From Chryseobacterium sp. C-71 (GTDB lineage Bacteria > Bacteroidota > Bacteroidia > Flavobacteriales > Weeksellaceae): a stretch of 64,000 nt of DNA. The translations under genes and the position numbers were made by a program. The stretch is taken from NCBI RefSeq assembly GCF_020911865.1, contig NZ_CP087131.1, positions 3,720,001 through 3,784,000 on the forward strand, written 5' to 3'. The notes under the pieces were generated by a model. That model made no database searches. It saw only the letters and a list, made by a program, of their open reading frames with translations, and had not been told where the DNA came from. Below are positions 7,407 to 16,272 of the stretch, one piece after another; positions within the stretch are counted from its first letter, which is position 1; each line of letters opens with the position of its first letter.

Positions 7407-8234
7407 ATGAAACACCTACTAGAAAATCAGGAATTTCGATTGAATGAAATCCTATTTGAAAACCGTAACAAACAATACGGTGCTTATGTTTTAAGAAATG
7501 AATCAGACAGAATTTTAACGAAATCACTTTTTATAGGGGTGAGTCTTCTGGCGGCAATGTCTATTACGCCCATGATTATTTCGGCGTTTAAAACTACCGA
7601 AATTATTTCAGATACTGGAATTTCTGATCTTCCGCCGATGATAATCCCTGATGATCCAACTGTAAAGCCACCAGTTGCTCCAACGCAACCTGCTTCAGCT
7701 CCGGTAAAAACTTTCGATGACAGAATTCCTGAGCCGACAGCAAATCCTACTAACGAGCAAGTTGTAGAAAAGATTGATGGCGCAGTAGCAGGTGTGAAAA
7801 ATAATCCGGATGGGGTAGTTGCACCACCGGATGTTTATGTGCCTACAACTCCAACAATCGGAACAGGACCAGTGATTAATCACGTGCAACCACCAAAAGT
7901 TGAAGTTCCGAAAGATCCAATGGATATCGAAGTTGCTGCTGTACCGGCGGATTTTGAAGGTGGTATAGATTCTTTTAGAAATAAAGTAATAAATAAATTT
8001 GATACTTCAGCATTTGAAGAGCAAAACAGCGTAGCCACTGTGGTTACATTCATTGTAGAGACAAACGGAACTATTTCAGATATCAAAACCAACGGAAAAG
8101 ATGCATCTTTCAATGCAGAAGCAATAAGAAGCATCAAAGCTGTAAAAGGAAAATGGATTCCGGGTAAAAATAAAAAAGGGGAAGCGGTAAGAAGCTACTT
8201 TAAGTTTCCCATTTCCATGAAGTTCGATAATTAA
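7407..8234 (+). CDS. tonB: Energy transducer TonB
   Basis: 275 aa. Transmits proton-motive force from ExbBD to outer-membrane receptors. The short cytoplasmic N-terminus (FRLNEILFENRNKQYGAYVLR) is the typical Bacteroidota TonB start. One membrane helix follows at about 38-60, then a Pro-rich periplasmic linker, then the TonB_C domain (VTFIVETNGTISDIKTNG ... KGKWIPGKNKKGEAV). A GTG lies directly before the ATG at 7407. The ATG is preferred. exbB/exbD are not adjacent. It ends in a hairpin built from two DnaA-box-like sequences. Confidence 0.92.
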   Translation: MKHLLENQEFRLNEILFENRNKQYGAYVLRNESDRILTKSLFIGVSLLAAMSITPMIISAFKTTEIISDTGISDLPPMIIPDDPTVKPPVAPTQPASAPVKTFDDRIPEPTANPTNEQVVEKIDGAVAGVKNNPDGVVAPPDVYVPTTPTIGTGPVINHVQPPKVEVPKDPMDIEVAAVPADFEGGIDSFRNKVINKFDTSAFEEQNSVATVVTFIVETNGTISDIKTNGKDASFNAEAIRSIKAVKGKWIPGKNKKGEAVRSYFKFPISMKFDN

Positions 8235-8259
8235 GATTATTCAAAACAAATCTTTTCAC

Positions 8260-8298
8260 TTATCCACAAAATACTATTTTTTGTGGATAATTTTTTTT
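8260..8298 (+). terminator. tonB terminator formed by inverted TTATCCACA boxes
   Basis: 12-bp perfect stem TTATCCACAAAA / TTTTGTGGATAA (8260-8271 and 8279-8290), 7-nt loop, then eight T. Each arm also contains a perfect match to the E. coli DnaA box TTATCCACA. A terminator role is well supported. A DnaA role is only suggested. Confidence 0.75.
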
Positions 8299-8352
8299 AT
8301 GTCTAAAATCCTTATTAACAATATTTTAACTCAACTTTCGTTTTAGTCGTTC

Positions 8353-8382
8353 CTTGAAAGCAGAGAAAAAAGTGTATTTTTG
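8353..8382 (+). promoter_or_regulatory. parAB promoter (TTG, 18 nt, TATTTTTG)
   Basis: CTTG ending at 8356 and TATTTTTG at 8375-8382, spaced 18 nt. The parA ATG is 18 nt further on. An in-frame TTG at 8380 is part of the -7 element and so is not the start. Confidence 0.7.
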
Positions 8383-8400
8383 AAACTTAAAGTTCAAGCA

Positions 8401-9174
8401 ATGGCAAAAATCATAGGTATCGCTAATCAAAAAGGGGGTGTAGGAAAAACTACAACCGCTGTTAATTTAGCCGCAGCATTAGGGGTATTAGAAAAGAAAA
8501 TATTAATCATCGATGCAGATCCGCAGGCTAATGCGACTTCTGGTCTTGGGGTAGAAGAGGTTCAGTATTCTACATATAACCTTTTGGAACACAGTGTTGA
8601 GACGAGAAACTGTATCCAGAGAACGACGACTCCCAATTTAGATATTGTACCTTCTCATATCGATTTGGTTGCCGCAGAAATTGAATTGGTAGACAAAGAT
8701 AACCGTGAGTACATGCTGAAAAAAGCTTTAGCAACGGTAAGAGATGATTACGATTATATCATCATCGATTGTGCACCAAGTTTAGGTTTGATTACGGTCA
8801 ACGCATTGACAGCGGCAGATTCTGTAATTATCCCGATTCAATGTGAGTACTTTGCTTTGGAAGGTTTGGGTAAACTTTTGAATACCATTAAGAACGTTCA
8901 GAAAATTCATAATAAAGATTTAGATATCGAAGGATTGCTTTTGACGATGTATGACAGCCGTTTAAGATTGTCAAATCAGGTCGTAGAAGAAGTACACGCT
9001 CACTTCCCGGAAATGGTTTTTGAAACCATCATCAGCAGAAATGTGAGATTGAGCGAAGCACCAAGTTTCGGTGAAAGTATCTTAAACTACGATGCAGAAA
9101 GCAAAGGAGCGATTCAATATCTTCAGTTAGCAGAAGAGGTTCTGTTGAAAAACGAAAATTTAGTAAAGAATTAA
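8401..9174 (+). CDS. parA: ParA-family chromosome-partition ATPase
   Basis: 257 aa, standard Soj/ParA size. Deviant Walker A KGGVGKTT starting near residue 11, Walker A' DADPQANATSGLG, Walker B YIIIDCAPSLG. Together with ParB it segregates chromosome origins on the nucleoid. The ATG at 8401 is chosen because the upstream extension overlaps the promoter. parB follows in the same orientation after a 65-nt spacer, which contains a small palindromic repeat. Confidence 0.96.
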   Translation: MAKIIGIANQKGGVGKTTTAVNLAAALGVLEKKILIIDADPQANATSGLGVEEVQYSTYNLLEHSVETRNCIQRTTTPNLDIVPSHIDLVAAEIELVDKDNREYMLKKALATVRDDYDYIIIDCAPSLGLITVNALTAADSVIIPIQCEYFALEGLGKLLNTIKNVQKIHNKDLDIEGLLLTMYDSRLRLSNQVVEEVHAHFPEMVFETIISRNVRLSEAPSFGESILNYDAESKGAIQYLQLAEEVLLKNENLVKN

Positions 9175-9194
9175 ATAAAAGTTAAAAGCTGTAA

Positions 9195-9213
9195 CACTGA
9201 GCTGGTCGAAGTG
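9195..9213. repeat. CACTGAGC...GAAGTG palindromic unit, copy 2
   Basis: CACTGAGCTGGTCGAAGTG in the parA-parB spacer, the same family as the unit at 6950-6969. Confidence 0.45.
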
Positions 9214-9239
9214 CAAAAGCAAATAGCCATATGCAAAAT

Positions 9240-10130
9240 ATGAAAGACAAGAAAAGAGCGATGGGACGTGGTTTGGGTGCTATTTTGAGTGCTGAATCAA
9301 AGGCTACGGTAAATTCTGCAACGGATGAAGGAGCAGAAAACTTTGTAGGAAATATCATGGAAGTTTCCATTGAAGATATTTATCCTAATCCCACGCAGCC
9401 AAGAACTTATTTTGACGAAAAAGCATTAAATGAGCTTGCACAGTCTATCAAAAATCTTGGAGTAATTCAGCCGATTACTTTAAGAAAAGACGGTGAAAAG
9501 TTTGAAATCATATCAGGAGAAAGACGTTTCAGAGCGAGTAAAATTGCGGGCTTAACATCTGTTCCAGCCTATATTCGTTTGGTGAATGATCAGGAGCTTT
9601 TAGAAATGGCTCTTGTTGAAAATATTCAGCGTGAAGATCTTGATTCAATCGAAATTGCTTTGACCTACCAAAGGTTGATGGAAGAAATCGGGATGACTCA
9701 GGAAAATCTAAGCCAAAGAGTAGGAAAAGACAGAAGTACGATTACCAACTCGATTAGATTGTTAAGACTAAATCCGGATATTCAAAACGCCATCAGAAGC
9801 GGTGAAATCTCTGCGGGACATGGTAGAGCGATCATCAGTCTTGAAAATGAAGAGCATCAGCAGGCGTTATTTGAATTAATTATCAAAGAAAAACTGAATG
9901 TTCGTCAAACTGAGCAGGCAGCAATCGCTTTTAAAAATCCAAAATCTCCGGCCGCTAAAAAAGCAAAAGTGGAACTTTCTAATAATTATAAGAGAGCACA
10001 AAAAACAATTGCAGATATTCTTGAGGTAAAAGTTGAAATCAAAACAGTCGGAACCGGTAAGAAAGGGAAAATTGTTTTAGATTTTAAAAATGAAGATGAG
10101 CTGGAATATATTTTATCTCATATTAAATAG
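9240..10130 (+). CDS. parB: ParB/Spo0J chromosome-partition protein
   Basis: 296 aa. Binds parS and, as a CTP-dependent clamp, spreads along DNA and stimulates ParA. Family features: GRGLGAIL near the N-terminus, PNPTQPRTYFDEKAL, the CTPase motif ISGERRFRASKIAG, ENIQREDL, and a helix-turn-helix (SQRVGKDRSTITNSIRLLRL). The C-terminal dimer domain is lysine rich. An ATG nine bases earlier (9231) is equally possible. I see no perfect parS (TGTTTCACGTGAAACA) in the window. The stop overlaps nothing and the next gene starts immediately. Confidence 0.95.
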   Translation: MKDKKRAMGRGLGAILSAESKATVNSATDEGAENFVGNIMEVSIEDIYPNPTQPRTYFDEKALNELAQSIKNLGVIQPITLRKDGEKFEIISGERRFRASKIAGLTSVPAYIRLVNDQELLEMALVENIQREDLDSIEIALTYQRLMEEIGMTQENLSQRVGKDRSTITNSIRLLRLNPDIQNAIRSGEISAGHGRAIISLENEEHQQALFELIIKEKLNVRQTEQAAIAFKNPKSPAAKKAKVELSNNYKRAQKTIADILEVKVEIKTVGTGKKGKIVLDFKNEDELEYILSHIK

Positions 10131-10766
10131 ATGAAAAAAATCTTTTTCACACTTTTTTTATGTTTATCTGTGATTACTTTTTCACAGGTTACCCGAAACG
10201 ATACAATCCGTCTGGAAACTGTTCCAATGGACAGTGTTTCTGTAAAAGAAACTCCCAAAACATCGGTTGTTGAAAGCATAGAAAAAGCAAATGCTCCGGC
10301 GAAAGTAATCGTTAAAAAACTTAATCCTACAAAAGCAGGTTTGTATTCTGCAGTTTTGCCGGGATTGGGACAGTTTTACAATAAAAAATACTGGAAAATC
10401 CCCGTCGTTTGGGGAGCAGTTGGTGTAGGAGCAGGAATCGCAATCTGGAATCAAAACCGATATTTAGAATACAGAGAATATTACATCGCAAAGCTCAACG
10501 GAACTCCCAATGAATTTGTTGACAGTAATCCAAGGTTAGATAAAATTGCTTTGGCGAATGCTCAGGACAGATCAAAGAGACAGAGAGATTATGCCATTGC
10601 GATTACCGGACTTATTTATATTTTAAACATCGTTGACGCTGTTGTGGATGCGCATTTGTATGAAGGTCGTAAAGATCCGGATTTGACGTTTACTCCGGCA
10701 ATTATTTATGATGAGTTCGGAAACAATCCGCCAAAAACAGGATTGAGTTTAAATTTCAAGTTTTAA
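10131..10766 (+). CDS. DUF5683 membrane protein
   Basis: 211 aa starting directly after the parB stop. Signal peptide MKKIFFTLFLCLSVITFS, then a linker, then the DUF5683 core LNPTKAGLYSAVLPGLGQFYNKKYWKIP with two membrane segments (PVVWGAVGVGAGIAIW and YAIAITGLIYILNIVDAVVDA). The GLGQxYN motif is shared with small TM2-like domains. Function unknown. Its place between parB and dapB is conserved as far as I recall in Chryseobacterium. Confidence 0.8.
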   Translation: MKKIFFTLFLCLSVITFSQVTRNDTIRLETVPMDSVSVKETPKTSVVESIEKANAPAKVIVKKLNPTKAGLYSAVLPGLGQFYNKKYWKIPVVWGAVGVGAGIAIWNQNRYLEYREYYIAKLNGTPNEFVDSNPRLDKIALANAQDRSKRQRDYAIAITGLIYILNIVDAVVDAHLYEGRKDPDLTFTPAIIYDEFGNNPPKTGLSLNFKF

Positions 10767-10778
10767 AACTTTTTAGAT

Positions 10779-11480
10779 ATGAAAATAGCACTAGTTGGAT
10801 ATGGGAAAATGGGCAAAATCATTGACGAAATTGCCACAAAAAGAGGACATGAAGTTGTCGCCCGCTTAAAAGAAACTCCAACTGCTGAAAATTTAAATAA
10901 TCCTGATGTTGTTATTGAATTTTCTTTACCTGAAGTAGCTTTTGATAACATTAAAGCTTGTCTGGAAAATAAAGTTCCTGTAATCTGCGGAACAACAGGC
11001 TGGCTGGAAAGAAAATCTGAGATAGAAAATTTAGCCATAGAAAACGGAACCGCATTTTTGTATGGTTCTAATTTCAGTTTAGGGGTGAATTTATTTTTTG
11101 CTTTAAACGAGAAGTTGGCAGATTTAATGAAAAGCGTCGACGAATATTCTTGCCAGTTGGAAGAAATTCATCACATTCACAAATTAGATGCACCAAGCGG
11201 AACTGCAATTTCTTTAGCTGAAGGAATTTTTAAAAATAATTCAAAATATGATGCGTGGAAGCTTGAAGAAACTCAGGATAAGCAATTGGGAATTTTTGCC
11301 ATCCGTGAAGATGAGGTTCCGGGTACGCACAGTGTGTTCTACAGAAGCGAAGTGGATGAAATTGAAATAAAACACACCGCATTCAACAGAAACGGTTTTG
11401 CGTTAGGCGCTGTCGTTGCTGCAGAATGGATTAAAGATAAAAAAGGAAATTTCACTATGAAAGACGTTTTGGGACTTTAA
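10779..11480 (+). CDS. dapB: 4-hydroxy-tetrahydrodipicolinate reductase
   Basis: 233 aa. NAD(P)H-dependent reduction in the diaminopimelate/lysine pathway. N-terminal nucleotide-binding GYGKMG at 7-12, CGTTGW at about 73, the catalytic signature HHIHKLDAPSGTA, and the C-terminal HTAFNRNGFALGAVVAAEW. It is slightly short for DapB, as is usual in Bacteroidota. lysC, the first enzyme of the same pathway, is elsewhere in the window (26867-28105). Confidence 0.96.
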   Translation: MKIALVGYGKMGKIIDEIATKRGHEVVARLKETPTAENLNNPDVVIEFSLPEVAFDNIKACLENKVPVICGTTGWLERKSEIENLAIENGTAFLYGSNFSLGVNLFFALNEKLADLMKSVDEYSCQLEEIHHIHKLDAPSGTAISLAEGIFKNNSKYDAWKLEETQDKQLGIFAIREDEVPGTHSVFYRSEVDEIEIKHTAFNRNGFALGAVVAAEWIKDKKGNFTMKDVLGL

Positions 11481-11587
11481 TTTTGTAACAAAATCGCAAT
11501 TTTACAAACTAATTATAGAGATTTGTGTAATCATTAATTATCTTACACATTATCATTACTTATATTACAGATTAGGCACAAAAATTT

Positions 11588-13234
11588 ATGAATTATTTTT
11601 TAACGTACACAGTTTATGTTCTCATTTTATCAGTATTGATGGGGATTTCCACTTGGAAGCTGTTCAAGAAAATGGGGTATAGTCCTTTATTGGCATTTGT
11701 ACCTTTCTACAATTATTTCATTATATTAAAAGAAACAAAACATCCGAAATGGTGGGCGATTTTATCTTATTTGCCAATCGTGGGACCGATTATGATGTCT
11801 GTTTTCCATATTTATTTAATGAAAAAATTTGGAAAAAATCTTGTTCAGCATCAGGTTCTGACGATTATTTTGCCTTTTATCTACATGGCGACTGTCAATT
11901 ATTCTAAAGATGTAGAGCTGGAAGACGAAAATGATTTATACCTTACAGATGAGGAGAAAGCATCTAAGAAAAAAGATACATTTATAGGATCTATCACTTT
12001 TGCAGTGGTATTTGCTACCATTATTCACGTGTTTTTCACCCAGCCTTTTGGGATTCCAACGGGTTCAATGGAGCGTACACTTTTGGTAGGAGATTTTCTA
12101 TTTGTAAATAAATGGAGCTACGGTTACAGATTGCCGATGCGTCCTTTAGCAATCCCATTCTTACAAGGAACTATTCTCGATACAGGCGAAAAAGGTAACC
12201 CGAAAGACGATCCAAAATCTTATGTGGAAGCTGTGAAATTGCCTTACGAAAGAATTTTCCAATTCAGCAAACCTCAGAAAACGGATATTGTAGTTTTTAA
12301 TTATCCAAGAGATTCTGTACACGTTTCGCTTGACCGTGCCGATCCTTATGTGAAAAGATGTGTCGCTGTTGCAGGTGATACTTTTGAAATGCGTGACGGC
12401 AAAATGTTTATCAATGGTAAACCTGAGATATTTCTTGGCGATCAGGAAGTTCAGCACAGATATATTGTCAATACAGGAAGTCAGCTTGATATTCCAGGTT
12501 TGTATAAAATTTTCGGATTTTTACCTGTTCAGGAAGGTCAAAACCAACAAGGTGGATTTGTATATTATTTTCAGGGTCTGACTAAAAAGATGGCTGGTGA
12601 AATTAAGAAACTTCCGCAAGTGATTGATATGCAGGAACACATTCAGCCAAAAGGTGAATCTGCAGTTGCTTATCGTGATGAGACCAAAATGAAAATTGAT
12701 ACCACCAATTCAATCTTCCCAATCAACAGCGGATGGAACCAGGATCAATATGGTCCTCTTAAGATTCCTAAAAAAGGTGATGTTGTAGCCATCAATGACA
12801 AAACTTTACCGGAATATCAGTGGATCATCAAAAACTACGAGCACAATACTTTAGAAAATAAAAACGGTAAAATTTTTATTAACGGAAAAGAAACTAATCA
12901 GTATACGATTCAACAAGACTACTACATGATGGTTGGGGATAACAGAGACGCGTCATTAGATGCAAGGTTCTTTGGTTTTGTTCCGGAAGAGAATATCGTT
13001 GGGAAACCAATGTTTACATGGATGAGTGTGGAAGGAGCTTTCAAAGATTCACAGTCTTCTTACCAAGCTGACGGAATGAGAGTTCGTTGGGACAGAATGT
13101 TTAAAGCAACCAATACTGGTGAAGCTAACAAAACTTCATACTGGTGGATTGCCGCTCTGATTCTTGTACTTTTCTTTGGATGGGAGTATATTGTAAAACT
13201 TTTCGGAAAGAAAAAAACAGAAGACGAATTATAA
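11588..13234 (+). CDS. lepB: Signal peptidase I, long form
   Basis: 548 aa. The N-terminal 100 residues hold about three membrane segments. A further membrane helix (FIGSITFAVVFATIIHVFF) leads into the S26 domain. The catalytic serine is in GIPTGSMERTLLVGDF (S160) and the general-base lysine in DPYVKRCVAVAGD (K256). Box E reads MVGDNRDASLDARFFGFV. A C-terminal membrane helix (YWWIAALILVLFFGWEYIV) follows. A large insertion between the K and E boxes makes it about twice the size of E. coli LepB, normal for Bacteroidota. Removes Sec signal peptides at the inner membrane. Confidence 0.95.
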   Translation: MNYFLTYTVYVLILSVLMGISTWKLFKKMGYSPLLAFVPFYNYFIILKETKHPKWWAILSYLPIVGPIMMSVFHIYLMKKFGKNLVQHQVLTIILPFIYMATVNYSKDVELEDENDLYLTDEEKASKKKDTFIGSITFAVVFATIIHVFFTQPFGIPTGSMERTLLVGDFLFVNKWSYGYRLPMRPLAIPFLQGTILDTGEKGNPKDDPKSYVEAVKLPYERIFQFSKPQKTDIVVFNYPRDSVHVSLDRADPYVKRCVAVAGDTFEMRDGKMFINGKPEIFLGDQEVQHRYIVNTGSQLDIPGLYKIFGFLPVQEGQNQQGGFVYYFQGLTKKMAGEIKKLPQVIDMQEHIQPKGESAVAYRDETKMKIDTTNSIFPINSGWNQDQYGPLKIPKKGDVVAINDKTLPEYQWIIKNYEHNTLENKNGKIFINGKETNQYTIQQDYYMMVGDNRDASLDARFFGFVPEENIVGKPMFTWMSVEGAFKDSQSSYQADGMRVRWDRMFKATNTGEANKTSYWWIAALILVLFFGWEYIVKLFGKKKTEDEL

Positions 13235-13254
13235 CTAAATTTGTAAACTAAAAT

Positions 13255-13288
13255 AAAATGAAGTATTTGAAAAAGTACTTCATTTTTA
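13255..13288 (+). terminator. lepB terminator
   Basis: 11-bp perfect stem AAAATGAAGTA / TACTTCATTTT with a 10-nt loop and following T-rich run, between lepB and the WbqC-like gene. Confidence 0.8.
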
Positions 13289-13294
13289 TATATA

Positions 13295-13909
13295 ATGATA
13301 ATGAAGAACGTATTATTACCGGTATTTTATCTACCGCCTATCTCATGGTTTTCAGTTTTTTTAGATCCTGAAAATGAAGTGACCTTTGAGCAGTACGAAA
13401 GCTTTCCAAAACAGACGTACAGAAACAGAACCAATATCTATGGGGCAAACGGTAAGCTATCCCTTGTTATTCCCATCAATCATACAGGAAAAAGAGAAAT
13501 GAAGGATACTGAAATTTCTTACAGAGAAGATTGGTTGAAGATTCATTGGAAATCGATCAAAAATGTTTACCAAGGTTCGGCTTACTTTGAATATTATGAA
13601 GACAAATTTGAAGTTCTTTATGAGAAGAAAGAAAAATTCTTGCTAGATTTTAATTTAAAAAGTATTGACATTATCCAGAAAATACTAAAGACAGAAAAGG
13701 CACAATCTTTGAATGAAGAATATATCAAAAATCCGTCTGAGATTAATTTTCGTGAAAAATTTTCTACGAAAGTTGAAACAGAATTTGAGATGGAAGAATA
13801 TTATCAAACTTTCACAGATAAATATGGTTTTTTAAAAGATTTATCAATTTTAGATCTTATATGTAATAAAGGGCCAGAATCTGTGACTTATCTTAAAAAT
13901 ATTAAATAA
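13295..13909 (+). CDS. WbqC-like family protein
   Basis: 204 aa. Starts with VLLPVFYLPPISWFSVFLDP, which fits the WbqC (PF08889) N-terminus, followed by FEQYESFPKQTYRNRTNIYGANGKLSLVIPI. The family is named after O-antigen loci, but its biochemical role is unsettled. An ATG at 13301 in the same frame is an equal start candidate. It lies between lepB and a subtilase. The subtilase starts 10 nt after its stop, so those two may be cotranscribed. Confidence 0.8.
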   Translation: MIMKNVLLPVFYLPPISWFSVFLDPENEVTFEQYESFPKQTYRNRTNIYGANGKLSLVIPINHTGKREMKDTEISYREDWLKIHWKSIKNVYQGSAYFEYYEDKFEVLYEKKEKFLLDFNLKSIDIIQKILKTEKAQSLNEEYIKNPSEINFREKFSTKVETEFEMEEYYQTFTDKYGFLKDLSILDLICNKGPESVTYLKNIK

Positions 13910-13919
13910 TTCTAGTAAA

Positions 13920-15596
13920 ATGAAGAAAATAGTATTGGCTGCTGTCTTTTTAGCAGGTTTTAGTTTCGCAAATGCACAAGGAGCAAAAGCTATGGCTGTT
14001 GATCCAAAAGAAGATAAAGATTTAATGACTTGGTATCATAAAGATTTTGCCACTTCAAAAGTATATGGTGTAAATACCGAAAACGCTTATAAATATCTTG
14101 AATCTAAAGGTCTTAAACCTAAAACAGTTGTTGTAGGTGTCTTAGACAGCGGTGTTCAGGTTGATCATCCTGGATTAGTGAAAAATATTTGGTCAAACCC
14201 AAATGAAGTTCCGAATAACGGTAAAGATGATGACGGAAACGGATATATTGACGACGTTCACGGTTGGAATTTCATCGGAGGCAAAAACGGAGATATTGGG
14301 GTTGATAATATGGAAGTAACGAGAGTTGTTGCTAAATACAAGCCGGTCTTCGAAGGCGATGATTCTACAAAAAACAAAGCAAATCAAGCAAAGATGCCAG
14401 AAGAGTTTGCTATGTATATGAAGTCGAAAGAACTTTTTACTAAAAAAAGTGTTGATGCAAGACAATCATTCCAACAAGCAAGCATGGTTAACGATGCAAT
14501 TCCGGAAATGGTTAAAATGCTGAACGGAAAACCATTGACGAAAGAAAACCTCGCATCTATAAAACCCACTGAGCAAAAACAGGCAATTGGTCTTCAAGTT
14601 CTAAATAACTTAGCACAGAGTCCTGAATTTGCAGGAAAATCTCCTGCAGAAGTAGAGAAAATGTTAAAAGAGGAGGTTAAAGGTGCAATGGATCACTTTG
14701 GTCCTATGGCTCAGCAGTATGATCTTTCATTTGATCCGAGAGCAGAAATTGTAGGTGATAACTACGATGACTACTCTGAAAAAAATTACGGAAATAACCA
14801 CTATCAAGGTCTGGACGCCGAACACGGAACTCACGTATCAGGGATTATTGCAGGTTTGCCACAAGGTAAAGAAGTGCAATATGGTGTAGCTTCAAAAGTA
14901 GCTAAAATCATGGTTGTAAGAACAGTTCCTAATGGGGATGAGAGAGATAAAGACGTTGCCAATGCCATCAGATATGCAGTTGATAATGGTGCTAAAGTTT
15001 TGAATATGAGCTTTGGTAAACCGGTTTCTCCGGGTAAAAATGTGGTTTGGGATGCATTTAAATATGCTGATGATAAAGGAGTTCTCTTGGTGAAAGCTGC
15101 TGGGAATGAAAACGAAGATGTTGCTGAGCAGTTAGCATATCCTACCAACTTTAAAAATGTGACTGACGCAGCTCCTTTTGTAGATAATGTTTTAGTTGTG
15201 GGTGCAAGTACCAATAGAAACAATGAGTTGAGAGCAGGTTTCTCAAATTATAATAAAAATATGGTCAATGTATTTGCTCCGGGTGAAGAGATCTATTCTA
15301 CAGTTCCAAATAATGAATACAGTTATCAGCAAGGAACTTCAATGGCTTCTCCTGTGGTTGCTGGTGCTGCGGCTGTATTATTGGCTTATATGCCAAACCT
15401 AAAACCTGCGCAGATCATCGAGGCTTTAGTTAAAACAAGTAACATAAGCACAGAAAACGAGTTTGGGCAAAAATCTCAGGCTGGTGGTGTGATTGATGTG
15501 AAAAAAGCAGCAGAATATGCTTTTACTAATTTCTATAACGGAAAATCATCTTCAGTGAAAAAACCTGCAAAAGCTAAAAAAGCGGTAAGAAAATAA
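13920..15596 (+). CDS. S8 family serine peptidase (subtilase)
   Basis: 558 aa. Signal peptide MKKIVLAAVFLAGFSFANAQ, so secreted or periplasmic. Catalytic triad: D76 in VVGVLDSGVQVDHPG, H302 in EHGTHVSG, S474 in GTSMASPVVAGAAA. The oxyanion Asn region is AAGNENEDVA. There is an insertion of about 170 residues between the D and H motifs, seen in other Bacteroidota subtilases. The tail is Lys/Ala rich (KKPAKAKKAVRK) and has no obvious type IX sorting domain. Confidence 0.93.
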   Translation: MKKIVLAAVFLAGFSFANAQGAKAMAVDPKEDKDLMTWYHKDFATSKVYGVNTENAYKYLESKGLKPKTVVVGVLDSGVQVDHPGLVKNIWSNPNEVPNNGKDDDGNGYIDDVHGWNFIGGKNGDIGVDNMEVTRVVAKYKPVFEGDDSTKNKANQAKMPEEFAMYMKSKELFTKKSVDARQSFQQASMVNDAIPEMVKMLNGKPLTKENLASIKPTEQKQAIGLQVLNNLAQSPEFAGKSPAEVEKMLKEEVKGAMDHFGPMAQQYDLSFDPRAEIVGDNYDDYSEKNYGNNHYQGLDAEHGTHVSGIIAGLPQGKEVQYGVASKVAKIMVVRTVPNGDERDKDVANAIRYAVDNGAKVLNMSFGKPVSPGKNVVWDAFKYADDKGVLLVKAAGNENEDVAEQLAYPTNFKNVTDAAPFVDNVLVVGASTNRNNELRAGFSNYNKNMVNVFAPGEEIYSTVPNNEYSYQQGTSMASPVVAGAAAVLLAYMPNLKPAQIIEALVKTSNISTENEFGQKSQAGGVIDVKKAAEYAFTNFYNGKSSSVKKPAKAKKAVRK

Positions 15597-15625
15597 TAAT
15601 CAAATACTTATTTGAAGATCATATC

Positions 15626-15660
15626 AAAAGCCCGATTTCTTCGGGCTTTTATTTTTTTTA
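15626..15660 (+). terminator. Subtilase terminator
   Basis: 10-bp perfect stem AAAAGCCCGA / TCGGGCTTTT, 5-nt loop, then a T-rich run. Confidence 0.9.
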
Positions 15661-15757
15661 AGAATTTGCTTTGGCACGGTTTTTTATACTAACTTTATGA
15701 ATAATAAACAAATCGATAAAATCGCTTTTCGGTTTTATCTGATATAAAAAAAAACAT

Positions 15758-16249
15758 ATGAAAAAGTTATTACTTGCGGGAATTTTGGGAACATCACTTT
15801 TTGCTGTGTCTTGTTCCACGGTTAAAAAAGGTGCAGACGCACAGAGCAACAGATCAGAATTTCTTAAAATGAAAGGAGATTTCCAAATTGTAAGCATCGA
15901 GTACGACAAGCAATATAAAATCAAGCCTTTTGATGAAGGCGCAGATGCACAATGTTTCGTTGGGAGTCACTGGAGATTCATTCCAAATAATTATACAGGA
16001 GCATATACATTAAACGGTGGCGGTAACTGCCCTGCATTGACTCAGCCAATTAAATTTGAAGTAAAAGACGGAAACACATTTTTATTCAAAAAAATTCAGG
16101 ACGGAACAAAAGCTAAACAAAATACTGTAGGTTACACACTTGATGTAATCAATATGACAACAGATCAGTTTTCATTAGAGCAAAATGTACCATTTGATGG
16201 AAGTACAGTAAGAGTTGTTTACAACTTTGAAAGAGCTGGAATGAAATAA
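15758..16249 (+). CDS. Lipocalin-like lipoprotein
   Basis: 163 aa. Lipoprotein signal with lipobox AVSC (MKKLLLAGILGTSLFAVSCS). The body has the beta-rich pattern of Bacteroidota lipocalin-like proteins (FLKMKGDFQIVSIEY, ...GSHWRFIPNNYTGAYTLN...), with a Cys pair (CFVGSHW, GGNCPA). Likely anchored in the outer membrane. It stands directly before an OmpA lipoprotein, 23 nt away, and the pair is probably cotranscribed, suggesting an envelope role. Ligand unknown. Confidence 0.7.
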   Translation: MKKLLLAGILGTSLFAVSCSTVKKGADAQSNRSEFLKMKGDFQIVSIEYDKQYKIKPFDEGADAQCFVGSHWRFIPNNYTGAYTLNGGGNCPALTQPIKFEVKDGNTFLFKKIQDGTKAKQNTVGYTLDVINMTTDQFSLEQNVPFDGSTVRVVYNFERAGMK

Positions 16250-16272
16250 TTTAACTATTTAAAATAAACATA

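Noticed and set aside
14831..15223. 130-aa open frame antisense to the subtilase
   Set aside because: Lies fully inside a well-supported peptidase gene, low-complexity Ser/Thr/Pro-rich translation, no promoter or family match.
15675..15700. Possible sigma-54 promoter TTGGCACGG before the lipocalin-like gene
   Set aside because: The -24-like TGGCAC is present, but the -12 position reads TTTAT rather than TTGC, so the match fails. TAACTTTA nearby is an equally weak housekeeping element.
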